Part shown: piece after piece, positions 8,440 through 17,288 of the stretch
How positions within the stretch are numbered: the first letter of the stretch is position 1
Layout of the letters: the number at the start of each line of letters is the position of its first letter
Assembly (NCBI RefSeq): GCF_001399675.1
Contig: NZ_LJCO01000033.1
Location: forward strand, 62,001 to 126,000
DNA length: 64,000 bases
Origin: Paenalicyclobacillus ferrooxydans
GTDB taxonomy: Bacteria; Bacillota; Bacilli; Alicyclobacillales; Alicyclobacillaceae
Direction: 5' to 3'
The notes under the pieces: generated by a model
The model's input: the letters and a program-made list of their open reading frames with translations, nothing else
Database searches by the model: none
Told to the model about the DNA's origin: nothing
Program-made: the position numbers and the translations under genes

Positions 8440-8751
8440 AGTGACTCTTTGTACAAACCCCACGGTATGTCACACCTTATAAGGTTGACTACGATTAGAT
8501 ACCCTAACGAGTTTTGAGAGGGCTCGACGTTTGGATAACCCTGCGGACGGCAGCCGCCAAAGCGTCCTTTCACCTAGGGGCTTCTCAGTCATGTTCAAAT
8601 GCGAGTCGCATGGTCAAGTGCCTTGTCGAGTAATGGATGACCCCCTTAGCCACATGTATTCGTATGGAGCCATAGTGAACCGTGATTTTCTCGTATAATC
8701 CTGGACACATGGTGAGTCGAGAATTTCACCCATAGAAGGAGACCGATCAGG
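8440..8751 (+). promoter_or_regulatory. motA upstream region with structured leader and -10 box
   Basis: No gene seen. About 8529-8568 can fold into a stem in which GACGTTTGG pairs with CCAAAGCGTC (one bulge) around an inner CTGC/GCAG hairpin. A perfect ATGCGA-G-TCGCAT palindrome lies near 8600. A consensus TATAAT is at 8694-8699 with only a poor -35. The motA ribosome site AAGGAGA begins at 8736. I could not match the fold to a riboswitch class I know, including c-di-GMP-I. The structured part lies upstream of the -10 box, so it would need an earlier promoter to be a leader RNA of motA. Confidence 0.4.
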
Positions 8752-9561
8752 TTGGACATTGCGACGATCTTTGGAATTACCATTGCCATAGCTAGTTTAG
8801 TCGGTGGATTTGTAATGGATGGCGGCAAGATCGGCGGACTTTATCAACCGACGGCACTGATAATTGTATTTGGAGGGACCATTGGTGCAACTCTGACGAG
8901 TGTATCCCTTAAGGATTTCTTTGCGCTCGGCAAGTATATAAAGGTCTCAATGTTCGGTAAAGCTAAAGATCCGCTAGTATTGATTGAGATGCTGGTAACA
9001 TTGTCGGCATACGCGAGACGAGAGGGTCTTCTAGCCTTAGAAGAAAGAGTCGAAAACTTGAACGATGATTTTGTCAAAACAAACCTACGTCTCGTGATTG
9101 ATGGAATTGAGGAAGCGATGGTTCAAGGCATTATGGAGATAGAAATCAGCAATATTGAAAGTCGGCATAAGCGTCAAGCCAGTTTCTTTGATATGGCTGG
9201 AGGTTTTGCACCGACGATGGGCATTATTGGTACTGTAATGGGCTTGATTCATGTGTTAGGAAGCTTGAGTGATGTATTGACGCTTGGGCCAAAAATTGCA
9301 ACCGCATTTACTGCCACGCTGTACGGCGTAGCTAGTGCAAATGTTCTGTGGCACCCACTTGCGAACAAACTGAAGCATCGAAACTACAGTGAAGGACTCT
9401 ATTATGAAATTGCAGCGGAAGGGATTCTATCCATTCAGGCCGGAGAAAGCCCGAATGCCCTTAGAGACAAACTGATATCATTTCTCTCGCGGACGGACAG
9501 AAGTCGCTTGGACAAGATGGGACAGAGGGGGCAGGACCAGCTTGAAGCGCAGGCGCAGTGA
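8752..9561 (+). CDS. motA: MotA, flagellar stator proton/sodium channel subunit
   Basis: Protein of 269 residues, typical MotA length, with four hydrophobic segments (about 3-20, 33-52, 147-170, 180-200) and the large cytoplasmic loop between the second and third. The conserved PTMGIIGTVMGLIHVL segment with the channel proline is present. MotA and MotB form the stator that drives rotation. The start is TTG with AAGGAGA nine bases upstream. The 3' end overlaps motB by 20 bases, consistent with coupled synthesis of the A5B2 complex. Confidence 0.96.
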   Translation: MDIATIFGITIAIASLVGGFVMDGGKIGGLYQPTALIIVFGGTIGATLTSVSLKDFFALGKYIKVSMFGKAKDPLVLIEMLVTLSAYARREGLLALEERVENLNDDFVKTNLRLVIDGIEEAMVQGIMEIEISNIESRHKRQASFFDMAGGFAPTMGIIGTVMGLIHVLGSLSDVLTLGPKIATAFTATLYGVASANVLWHPLANKLKHRNYSEGLYYEIAAEGILSIQAGESPNALRDKLISFLSRTDRSRLDKMGQRGQDQLEAQAQ

Positions 9562-10372
9562 GGATGAACATGTAAACCAAGAGAGATGGTTGATTACTTA
9601 TTCGGACTTAATTACACTCTTGTTGATATTTTTTGTTATTTTATTTTCAATGAGTACCATTGATAAACAAAAATTTCAGCAACTCATGATGACAATGGCA
9701 AAATCAATGAGCGTTGGCCAAAGTCACATTGTCATGAATCAAGGGAATACGGGACTCATTGCTCAGTCAAACCAGTTGTCACAGGCGCAGAAAATTCAGG
9801 AACAAAAAGATGCGATTGATGCAAAGCAACTCGACCGCTTGTACAAGGAAGTACAGTCATATATCAAGCAGAATCATTTGCAAAATAATATGTCTGTTAC
9901 AAATGAGAATATTGGTGTCGTGGTTACGATGAAAGATGTGGCTTTATTTGCAACGGGTTCTGACCAGTTGACCCCTCAATCGAGGCATATCCTTGATGGA
10001 CTCGTGCCTCTCCTGTTGCAAATGACGAACGACATTGATGTGGCCGGATACACGGACAATGTTCCGATTCATACTGCCCAATTTGCGTCAAACTGGGAGT
10101 TATCGGCCATGCGTGCTATCAATGTGGTTCATTATCTTATATCTAAAAATATTGACCCATCCCGTCTTGCAGGAATTGGTTATGGTGCCTATCATCCTGT
10201 TGCTTCGAACGCAACTCCTCTAGGGCGGCAGAGTAATCGCCGTGTTAATCTCGTAGTTCTCCGGAAGTCTGACGCAAATCTATTCAATAGTCCAGCCCCA
10301 TCCACAGCGAAGCAGGAGATCGGCAATCAAATTGGCACTACACTTTCGGGCAACATCAATAATACACCGTAA
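9542..10372 (+). CDS. motB: MotB, flagellar stator peptidoglycan-binding subunit
   Basis: Protein of 276 residues. A basic N-terminus is followed by the single membrane helix carrying the ion-binding aspartate (TYSDLITLLL, Asp22). After a linker comes the OmpA-like peptidoglycan-binding domain (VAGYTDNVPIH, NWELSAMRAINVVHYL, GYGAYHPV, RQSNRRVNLVV). The start is a TTG inside motA. The extended C-terminal tail after the OmpA domain is Ser/Asn/Thr-rich. Whether the stator uses H+ or Na+ cannot be read reliably here. Confidence 0.96.
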   Translation: MKRRRSEDEHVNQERWLITYSDLITLLLIFFVILFSMSTIDKQKFQQLMMTMAKSMSVGQSHIVMNQGNTGLIAQSNQLSQAQKIQEQKDAIDAKQLDRLYKEVQSYIKQNHLQNNMSVTNENIGVVVTMKDVALFATGSDQLTPQSRHILDGLVPLLLQMTNDIDVAGYTDNVPIHTAQFASNWELSAMRAINVVHYLISKNIDPSRLAGIGYGAYHPVASNATPLGRQSNRRVNLVVLRKSDANLFNSPAPSTAKQEIGNQIGTTLSGNINNTP

Positions 10373-10421
10373 TTGGTTCGAATTTCTTAATCTTATGCTC
10401 GGATTGGCTCGTGGTTGATAT

Positions 10422-10449
10422 AAAACTCACCTTTTGGGTTTTGTTTTGT
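10422..10449 (+). terminator. Terminator after motAB
   Basis: AAAACTCA and TGGGTTTT arms with a short loop, followed by GTTTTG. It lies 50 bases after motB and separates the stator operon from fliP. Confidence 0.6.
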
Positions 10450-10518
10450 ACATACATTGTTAGTTCTCTGCGAATTTCGTCAGACTGTGGTTGTGTGTTC
10501 AGCCTTGTCATTTAGGAT

Positions 10519-11307
10519 GTGGTAGCAATTTCACAGCGTAGAGTCGTTCTAATCCTCGTTACCTTTTTCTTTTCAATGCTTGTTGTAAGAGATCAAGCCT
10601 TTGCTGCAACGACAACCAACAATAATTCGATTTTGCCAGGAATACATCTGAATATCGGATCATCGACTGGGCCCACTGGAGTAGATGGCACCATACAAAT
10701 TATTCTCTTATTAACGGTCCTCTCCATTGCCCCAGCTATCCTGGTTTTGATGACAGCCTTCACAAGGGTCATTGTAGTATTGGGTTTTGTTCGCAACGCG
10801 TTATCGCTGCAGAATACGCCACCCAATCAAGTGCTCATTGGACTGGCCTTGTTTATAACGTTGTTCATTATGCAACCAGTGCTCTCGCAGGCCAATACGG
10901 ATGCTCTACAGCCGTATCTTAAGGGTGATATTTCTCAAACGATCGCTCTTCAGAAGGCGGAGTTACCTTTCAAAGAGTTTATGGGAAAGGAGACACGCAC
11001 TGATGACATTGAAATCTTCTTGAATTACCGTCACGAGAAAATGCCTGCGAAGGTTCAGGATTTGCCAATGAGCATTCTGGTACCTGCGTACACAATTAGT
11101 GAACTTAAGACCGGTTTTCAGATCGGATTCATGATATATATTCCCTTTCTCCTGATTGATTTAATTGTATCAACTACGCTCATGTCGATGGGCATGATGA
11201 TGCTCCCCCCGACAATGATTTCACTGCCCTTTAAAATACTGTTGTTTATTCTAGTCGATGGATGGAACTTGATTATTCAGTCCATCTTATCTGGTTATGC
11301 TCATTAG
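10519..11307 (+). CDS. fliP: FliP, flagellar type III export gate protein
   Basis: Protein of 262 residues with a cleavable-looking signal peptide (residues 1-29, ending AFA), as known for FliP. Four membrane segments and the diagnostic motifs MTAFTRVIVVLGFVRNAL, QTPPNQVLIGLALFIT-like (here NTPPNQVLIGLALFIT) and MSMGMMMLPP are visible. FliP with FliQ and FliR builds the core of the export gate. Oddly, fliO, fliQ, fliR and flhB do not flank it here: fliP stands after motAB and before a transglycosylase. Either the fliOPQR cluster is split in this genome or this is an extra copy. The GTG start has a poorly spaced ribosome site. Confidence 0.93.
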   Translation: MVAISQRRVVLILVTFFFSMLVVRDQAFAATTTNNNSILPGIHLNIGSSTGPTGVDGTIQIILLLTVLSIAPAILVLMTAFTRVIVVLGFVRNALSLQNTPPNQVLIGLALFITLFIMQPVLSQANTDALQPYLKGDISQTIALQKAELPFKEFMGKETRTDDIEIFLNYRHEKMPAKVQDLPMSILVPAYTISELKTGFQIGFMIYIPFLLIDLIVSTTLMSMGMMMLPPTMISLPFKILLFILVDGWNLIIQSILSGYAH

Positions 11308-11339
11308 CCGTCAAATTTTGTTAGAGTGGAGGAAAAGTC

Positions 11340-12077
11340 GTGCAAGTGCAGGCCGCAAGTGTACCCACTGTGAAACCGAGCGCCTCAGAAACGTTGTTCC
11401 CTGCCAATGTGAGCGCCGTTCAGGCGTTTGAACAATTGGTTCTTGAAGAGATCACACAACTTATGCAGACAGATGCAGTTTCGGCCGCCCAACAGATATC
11501 GAGCGGGACTTCTTCCTCCGATGAAATCCTGCAAAAATTATTCACCGGCACGTGGCTTCCAATGCTTGAGGCGGTTAACGGGCCGCAGTTGACCGCTTCG
11601 GGAGTGAGTAGTGGCGGGGGGGCAAGCTTCAATGCTGGTAATGCGTCTAGTGTGACCAGTGTCGGTTCAGAGAATGCAAGCGGAACTATGAGCAAGACTG
11701 CCATCGATAACTTCATTGCACAGGCAAGTGATGCTTATGGAGTACCTGGTAACCTTATCAAAGGGGTCGTGCAACAAGAGTCGGGCATGAATGTGCACGC
11801 AGTGAGTGGTGCAGGTGCTATGGGCTTGATGCAGTTGATGCCGGGTACTGCGCAAGCTATGGGTGTCTCAAATCCGTTTGATCCACAACAAAATGTTATG
11901 GGAGGTACGAAATACCTGTCACAACTTCTGACCCGATTTGGTGGGAATCAAGCACTGGCGCTTGCCGCATACAACGCAGGGCCTGCTGCGGTAGAAAAAT
12001 ATGGCGGCATCCCTCCCTACGCCCAGACCCAAGACTATGTCCACAAAGTACTCAGCTACGCCAATGCATACGCGTAA
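11340..12077 (+). CDS. Lytic transglycosylase (SLT domain), flagellar peptidoglycan remodelling
   Basis: Protein of 245 residues. The first 115 residues are a Ser/Gly/Ala-rich region without recognised domain. The last 130 form a soluble-lytic-transglycosylase fold with the catalytic glutamate in QQESGMN, then [13 protein letters not shown] and [17 protein letters not shown]. Such enzymes cleave the glycan strand without water and, in flagellar loci, open the wall for the rod, the role of FlgJ elsewhere. There is no Sec signal, so export through the flagellar apparatus is plausible (inference). The GTG start follows TGGAGGAAAAGTC, a good ribosome site. Confidence 0.9.
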   Translation: MQVQAASVPTVKPSASETLFPANVSAVQAFEQLVLEEITQLMQTDAVSAAQQISSGTSSSDEILQKLFTGTWLPMLEAVNGPQLTASGVSSGGGASFNAGNASSVTSVGSENASGTMSKTAIDNFIAQASDAYGVPGNLIKGVVQQESGMNVHAVSGAGAMGLMQLMPGTAQAMGVSNPFDPQQNVMGGTKYLSQLLTRFGGNQALALAAYNAGPAAVEKYGGIPPYAQTQDYVHKVLSYANAYA

Positions 12078-12127
12078 CTATGGGTAACGAACAGATAACC
12101 AGGTGTTGAACAAGAAGGGTGAAATTA

Positions 12128-12553
12128 TTGAGGAAGTTAGTGATATATATTTCTAGCGGTGTTTTGTTAGTTGCAGTTTTAGCATTAGGGGGCGCTTATT
12201 GGTATCACACAAAGAAGGCGCCACATAAGCCTGCGCCGCTGACATTGGCCGAACTATCGAAACTTCAGGTCAATCTGCCACAGGTGATGACCAATACTAG
12301 AGATGGACATCTTGTGCAAGCAACATTCACAATTCAGACGTTGAATCAACAAACGTATAAGGACGTAACTGCGGGTCAAGCTCAAATACTGGATATCATT
12401 AATACCTCGATCCATGGAGAGAACGGGAGTGAATTTCTTTCCCAACACGGATTGGAAAATTTCAAACTATTAGTACTAGGCCAAATAAGGAAACTGCTTC
12501 CTGTCAAAGATGAGATATCTCAGATTGATGTCGTTAATATCATCGAGCAGTGA
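12128..12553 (+). CDS. fliL: FliL, flagellar basal-body/stator-associated protein
   Basis: Protein of about 141 residues with an N-terminal membrane anchor (about 3-25) and a periplasm-like domain ending in LPVKDEISQIDVVNIIEQ, the typical FliL C-terminus. FliL rings around MotAB and helps the stator engage. The TTG at 12128 is favoured because AAGAAGG lies nine bases upstream; the GTG at 12119 would have that site directly against it. It lies 50 bases after the transglycosylase. Confidence 0.85.
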   Translation: MRKLVIYISSGVLLVAVLALGGAYWYHTKKAPHKPAPLTLAELSKLQVNLPQVMTNTRDGHLVQATFTIQTLNQQTYKDVTAGQAQILDIINTSIHGENGSEFLSQHGLENFKLLVLGQIRKLLPVKDEISQIDVVNIIEQ

Positions 12554-12985
12554 CAACTGCCCATCTGGTGTAATCTTAGTGGAATTACAACTGACGCATT
12601 CGGAATGTGATCTGGGGGAATAGACGAGTGTCAAGAGTTTACTAGAATTGTTGTCGCTGGTAGATGGCACGATATAATTAATTGGACTATTTATAAACAA
12701 TGAAGGGTTTCGGGGTCGATTCATAAGTAAGGACTGAATAGGCCATATTACAAATACGGAATGGTAGCCAAAATAACCCGGAAAGGTCCAGAAACCACGC
12801 GAACGTTGCGTTGGTTCTGGACCTTTCTATTTGATTGGGAATCGTTCTGGGGTAGGGCTACTGTAATTAGGCAAGATGAAATATGTTCGTTTGTCGGTAA
12901 GCAGATATATTGGTTCATCATCGTGATTTTCTGGAGTACTATGAGGCTATTGTACTTTTTGATCTCGTGAGAGTGAGGTAGAGCT
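12554..12985 (+). other. Intergenic region fliL-flgE
   Basis: 432 bases without a convincing gene; a 69-residue frame at 12761-12970 runs through the terminator and is rejected. Contains the terminator at 12782-12827. The flgE ribosome site GTGAGGTAG precedes 12986. Confidence 0.6.
12782..12829 (+). terminator. Strong rho-independent terminator downstream of fliL
   Basis: AAAGGTCCAGAA pairs with TTCTGGACCTTT, extended by CCACGC/GCGTTGG, followed by CTATTTG. Stable, nearly symmetric stem; probably ends the fliP-fliL transcript. Confidence 0.8.
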
Positions 12986-13885
12986 ATGGGACTATTAGAC
13001 ACTCCTGTTTCGGGTATGGACGCCTATAATCAGTGGATGCAAGTCATTGGAAACAATATCGCAAACGTAAATACGGTAGGCTATAAAAGCAGTGATGTAA
13101 ATTTTGAGACGATGCTCAGCCAAACAATGAGTCAAGGTGCTTCAGCCGGAGGTGGGACAAACCCCGAGCAGGTGGGGCTTGGCGTAGCAGTTGGTCAAAT
13201 AGCTCCCAATTTTTCCGAGGGTAGTCTTGTGCAGACTGGGAGTCCGAGCGACATGGCGATTAATGGGAATGGATTTTTCGTCGTGAACACGAAACCGGAC
13301 GGTACCGGAACATTCTATTACGAACGTGCTGGGAATTTTGCTCCAGACAGTAATGGTTACTTGGTCGATCCGAATGGAAATTATCTTATGGGAGTGGATA
13401 CCTCCACGTCGACCAGTGGTACTGGTAGCGGTACTGGTACAGGATCCGCTAATACCACGCCGACATGGTCGGCAATCAATATTGAGAGTTTGGCGGCCAA
13501 TTCTGGCACTGGAACCACTGGAACCACGCCCACATTCTCTGGTCAACCGTCGACATACACGATTGGTCAAAATGGAACAATTACTGTTCAGAATGGAAAA
13601 ACATATAATATCATGTTGGCGGATTTTCCGAACCCTAGTGGCTTGGACGCTGTGGGGAACAATTTGTATCAAGCGCCGACAGGCGGAAATGAAGGTACCG
13701 TGACATACAATCAAGGTGGTCAATCGAATCTTGGTACAATTCAACAGGGGATGCTTGAACAATCCAATGTGGATTTGACCAAGGAAATGTCGAACATGAT
13801 TCAAGCACAGACGGACTATAATGCGAATTCAAAAGTGATTAATACAGCAAATGGCATGCTACAGTTTATGTTGCAACAAGTCTAA
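12986..13885 (+). CDS. flgE: Flagellar hook protein FlgE (Bacillus-type)
   Basis: Protein of 299 residues. The N-terminus MGLLDTPVSGMDAYNQWMQ with NNIANVNTVGYKSSDVNFE and the segment GGTNPEQVGLGVAVGQI correspond to the B. subtilis hook protein rather than to the rod proteins. The C-terminus ends in NVDLTKEMSNMIQAQTDYNANSKVI. The middle carries a Ser/Thr/Gly-rich stretch (TSTSTSGTGSGTGTGS, about residues 133-148), part of the variable surface domain. It is separated from fliL by a terminator and followed by its own terminator, so it is probably a single-gene unit. Confidence 0.85.
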   Translation: MGLLDTPVSGMDAYNQWMQVIGNNIANVNTVGYKSSDVNFETMLSQTMSQGASAGGGTNPEQVGLGVAVGQIAPNFSEGSLVQTGSPSDMAINGNGFFVVNTKPDGTGTFYYERAGNFAPDSNGYLVDPNGNYLMGVDTSTSTSGTGSGTGTGSANTTPTWSAINIESLAANSGTGTTGTTPTFSGQPSTYTIGQNGTITVQNGKTYNIMLADFPNPSGLDAVGNNLYQAPTGGNEGTVTYNQGGQSNLGTIQQGMLEQSNVDLTKEMSNMIQAQTDYNANSKVINTANGMLQFMLQQV

Positions 13886-13890
13886 TGTAG

Positions 13891-13926
13891 AAAACGGCCG
13901 ATCGCGGAGCGACGGCCGTTTTTTCA
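13891..13926 (+). terminator. Terminator after flgE
   Basis: AAAACGGCCG and CGGCCGTTTT arms, 12-base loop, then TTC. Bidirectional-looking; it also faces the end of the reverse-strand SSB-like gene. Confidence 0.9.
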
Positions 13927-13949
13927 AAGTCACCCAAGTACCAGACCCG

Positions 13950-14720
13950 TTACCCCAACTCCTGAGCTAGATTTTTGATTTTAGACAACTCGTTCAGTGC
14001 CCAGTGATTAGGGTCAGCGTTTTCTGGGAATCTACACCGGTTCAAGTATTCGGTTGACCGAGCAACAATCTCTGTGTTTAGACTTCTCAGTGTGTGGATG
14101 TTTCCACACCCAGGACATACGATTGAGCGTGGACGGACTGATGTTTGGACGGCGCCTTCAACAAATAATTGTGAGCCATGCTGTAAGCGATGGGCATCTT
14201 CTTGTGCCAGTCGTTTATAAGACGAAATGAAAGGATAGTCCGCCCCGCCAGTTGAATCCTTTCGATTAATAGCCATTTGATACTTTGTTTTCGGGATGTT
14301 ATTCCTGGTTGTCCAAACCTGGGGATCCTTCACTAAGGTTCCGAGCAGATACGCATGGTTCTCGGAGAATGTGTGCCCCTTAATAAGTGGCAGTATTTGG
14401 AATCCGTCTTCGCCAACAGCAATACTTGTAATCATTATACTGGTGGAATATAGGGTACTGCATCTGTCGCAGGTAAGTGTCTTCGTGGCCGAGCGTGTAC
14501 GGATTTCTCCTTCGATATGCACTGCATCCCCAACAGAGAGCCTGGATACTTCGGGAAATAGATTCTCGTCCAGCACTTCAATGATCGGTTCATCAGTACC
14601 AACATGTTTTCGACGCGCAAGGAAGAGTTTGAAGAAAAAAAAGTCTTTGCTATTTCTCAGTGAATGTGTAACTCCGGACCCAACCACCCCGGTTAAGTTA
14701 ATGATATTTTTACGTGCCAT
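13950..14720 (-). CDS. Tandem OB-fold SSB-like protein with two Cys pairs
   Basis: Protein of 256 residues made of two similar halves, each resembling a single-stranded-DNA-binding OB fold (INLTGVVGS...DAVHIEGEIRT, then YLLGTLVKDPQVWTT...SQLFVEGAVQT). Each half ends in a Cys-x2-Cys pair: C84/C87 (CDRC) and C202/C205 (CPGC). The four cysteines could bind one zinc between the halves. The start ATG has GGAGT eleven bases upstream. Canonical SSB has one OB fold and an acidic tail; neither applies here, so this is an accessory ssDNA-binding protein. It is not flanked by replication genes. Function inferred from fold resemblance only. Confidence 0.65.
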   Translation of the reverse strand: MARKNIINLTGVVGSGVTHSLRNSKDFFFFKLFLARRKHVGTDEPIIEVLDENLFPEVSRLSVGDAVHIEGEIRTRSATKTLTCDRCSTLYSTSIMITSIAVGEDGFQILPLIKGHTFSENHAYLLGTLVKDPQVWTTRNNIPKTKYQMAINRKDSTGGADYPFISSYKRLAQEDAHRLQHGSQLFVEGAVQTSVRPRSIVCPGCGNIHTLRSLNTEIVARSTEYLNRCRFPENADPNHWALNELSKIKNLAQELG

Positions 14721-14895
14721 TGCTCAGTGCACTCCTTAGTCTATCCTGTCGTGTGACATGCAGATCGCGTACGATTTACGCAGGCGGTACTTCTGACACT
14801 ATACTTGTTTCAAACGAGATTTGCGCGCTGTATATCTGACGTTCGGGGTGTGATTGCAGCCACACGTGTATGAGCTATTGAAAGCTTACCCTCAA

Positions 14896-15378
14896 TCAAA
14901 AAATAGCTCTAATCCATTCTTTTCGCGCCTCTAGGCCACTATGAAGGATTTCATCGAGCTCAGATTTTAATACGAACTTTGCTTCCACAATAAAGTTCAG
15001 GAAATGGTCTCGACCCATGTCTTGTGCTGTTACATACTGCGTCTGCCCGTAAACATTCCACTGTAATACGTTAAAACATCCATTGTTAACGGTAAGTTTT
15101 GGATAGGGAACGCCGTCAATTTCAACTCGTTCAATCCACTTCGTCATACGTGCACTACCCTCGTAGACTCCTTCCAGGCACAGCCCTTGTTTAAAATCTA
15201 CAAGGATGAGTTGCATTAACATATAGCGGTTACGAAACGGATTGTATTGATGGAAGTGTTTCACGAAGAGGTGCTTGTCTTTGCTGTACTGTGCCACCAT
15301 CCAGACGTTGATGAGTTCACCATAGTATTTCTCATCGATGAGTAGGTCTTTTTGTGCTTGTGAGATATTTACACTCAT
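14896..15378 (-). CDS. Unknown protein, 160 aa
   Basis: The ATG at 15378 is preferred because GGGTGG lies ten bases upstream; a TTG/GTG-like extension to 15417 is unsupported. Soluble, aromatic-rich, with strands (YMLMQLILVDFKQGLCLEGVYE) followed by a C-terminal helix. No recognised domain. It is transcribed toward the SSB-like gene with about 175 bases between them, which hold no obvious terminator, so the two may share a transcript. Confidence 0.6.
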   Translation of the reverse strand: MSVNISQAQKDLLIDEKYYGELINVWMVAQYSKDKHLFVKHFHQYNPFRNRYMLMQLILVDFKQGLCLEGVYEGSARMTKWIERVEIDGVPYPKLTVNNGCFNVLQWNVYGQTQYVTAQDMGRDHFLNFIVEAKFVLKSELDEILHSGLEARKEWIRAIF

Positions 15379-15473
15379 TGTTTTGTTATCCACCCTTATG
15401 AACTTCGCCAGTATCATGCCACATCAAGAGCATCACCACATAATTCGTCATGGTTCGACAGCTTTCATCAAAC

Positions 15474-15713
15474 CTATCTACGTGACGACATGTGTGGGCG
15501 GAGTTTTTGTTTAATATGCTTTACAACAATTGTAACGTAGTTTATGTATTCAGGAAGGGCGTAAGGGGCATGTGTTTTGCGAGAGTGGATATATACACTC
15601 TCTGCCGTTTGCCTGGTTGTACAATCCCTGATCACGTTTTGACCTTCAATGACTGACTTCATGACTTGTTGTTCTGACTCAGAGAGAAACTCAGGAGGTA
15701 TGGCCCTACGCAT
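15474..15713 (-). CDS. Possible small HTH (LuxR-like) protein or remnant
   Basis: 79 residues. The stretch EFLSESEQQVMKSVIEG resembles the first helices of a LuxR/GerE-type HTH, and the C-terminal helix VVKHIKQKL the last, but the middle is diverged. No ribosome site precedes the ATG at 15713. It may be the C-terminal piece of a decayed regulator or a diverged stand-alone HTH. Confidence 0.35.
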   Translation of the reverse strand: MRRAIPPEFLSESEQQVMKSVIEGQNVIRDCTTRQTAESVYIHSRKTHAPYALPEYINYVTIVVKHIKQKLRPHMSSRR

Positions 15714-15918
15714 TTCAGAAATGTGTGGAAATCCGATTCGTGCCCCGCGAGGGACGCTGATTGGTGGGCCGCATCAATACGCGAAGTATCAGATGAGGTC
15801 AAAGCTGAAAAGCGTTGGCTCCGCTCTGAAAACTTGCTGCAGTTGGTCAATTGGCTGCAGGGGTTGCACACGAGATTGGCAATCCACATACAGTTCAATA
15901 TGTACTCGAAATATGCAA

Positions 15919-17288
15919 TCAAACTCCGTCACGAATATTTACATTGTGCCGGAAGGTGTTGCGAGGGTCGATTCGTCGTTTCAGGGTCTGCAAGCGGGCG
16001 TAGTTGACACCATAGACATCTCTTGGAAGGGAATCGTCCATGGTTTCTGTAACGCCAATTGCATTGGCATACCTCGTTGCTGAATCAGAATGGTCTCGAA
16101 TATCTTGAATGGCTCGCCTCATCCATTCTGCGCGTTGTTGCAGCCTATCTCGATCACTCCCCGCTGCGTTGATGAACACCGCCCAATCTGCGTTGCGAAT
16201 CGGGAATGCCGTCGCATCTTCAGCAGGTCGATTCATCTGACCGCCAAGCATCCATAACTGGAGTGACACTGGCTGAGGGTTATCCACAAGGAGAGATTCC
16301 ATCAATTGAATGGCATCTGGCGTCAAAGTCTCCAAAAACACGCTCGTCCCATCGTAATAGACACTATCCGGAAAATTTGCATCTAACCGAGACTGCAGTG
16401 CGTTATAAGGCATGATCCCGCTCTCGTCAAGAAGAGGCTTTGCGAGTGTGCGGAATGCCTCTAAGAGTTTCATTCCTTCATCAGCGTTGTGGTTCGCCAT
16501 ACCTAAAATCCTGATCACCCACTGTCCTTGCATAGTGGGAGTATAATTCCGATTCATGGGCAGTGGTGACACAAGGAGATGAAAAGAGATTACGTCCGGT
16601 GCTGTGCGTGGTGCCTCAATCAACTTCGTCATCACAGTTCGAAACTGCGAGATGGGGTAGAAGACGTCGAGGACCGAAACCTCGGGTCCGACGTTGTGAA
16701 GTCGGAACTCAAACTCCGTTACAACTCCGAAATTACCGCCGCCTCCGCGAATCCCCCAAAAGATTTCGGTATTCTCATTCTCACTGACCTGAATGACTTC
16801 GCCGCTTGGAAGGACGAGTCTGGCGGAAACAAGCTGGTCGATGGTTAAGCCGTATTGTCGACGCAAGTGACCAAAGCCTCCGCCAAGTGTCAGCCCAGCA
16901 ATTCCTGTTCCCGAAGACGTTCCCGTGGGTACGGCAAACCCGTATGATTGGGTTACTCTGTCTAACTCACCGATTGTGGCCCCTGCACCGACCTTGACTG
17001 TTTTGTTAAACTCGTCGACAACAATGTGATTGAGACCGCGCATGTGTATCATGACCGCATCATCTTGGACGGCAAATCCGGCAAAATGGTGTCCACCGCC
17101 CCGAACACACACGGTCTTGCCGGATTTCTCCGCGTACAAGACAGCCAATGAGACATCTATTTCGTTCACAGGAACGACAATGAGATGCGGAGTCCCGTCG
17201 GCAGCTTTATTCCATACACTTCGATAGGCTTCGAATTCTTCGTCTCCGGCGTTAACTACCTTACCTTGAATGGCCAGCAGTGAATCAT
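15919..17288 (-). CDS. FAD-linked oxidoreductase (PCMH/BBE, berberine-bridge family)
   Basis: Protein of about 456 residues. The N-terminal half is the PCMH-type FAD domain with RGGGHHFAG (His that usually carries covalent FAD), VGAGATIGELDR, GIAGLTLGGGFGHL and IRGGGGNFGVVTEF. The C-terminus has the BBE signature (VYGVNYARLQTLKRRIDP, then RHNVNI). Members oxidise sugars or alcohols with O2. The usual second FAD-linking cysteine is replaced by Ile (GLTIDQL), so a single covalent bond is expected. The ATG at 17288 has GGGGGTC upstream; a TTG at 17319 lacks a ribosome site. Substrate unknown. Confidence 0.9.

Noticed and set aside
8440-8751. c-di-GMP-I (GEMM) riboswitch before motA
   Set aside because: The conserved motifs of that class could not be found in order; only generic stems are present.
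12761-12970. 69-residue forward frame
   Set aside because: Passes through a strong terminator hairpin after fliL and has no ribosome site.
13142-13804. 220-residue reverse frame opposite flgE
   Set aside because: Antisense to a well-supported hook gene; Ile/Ser/Arg-rich shadow.
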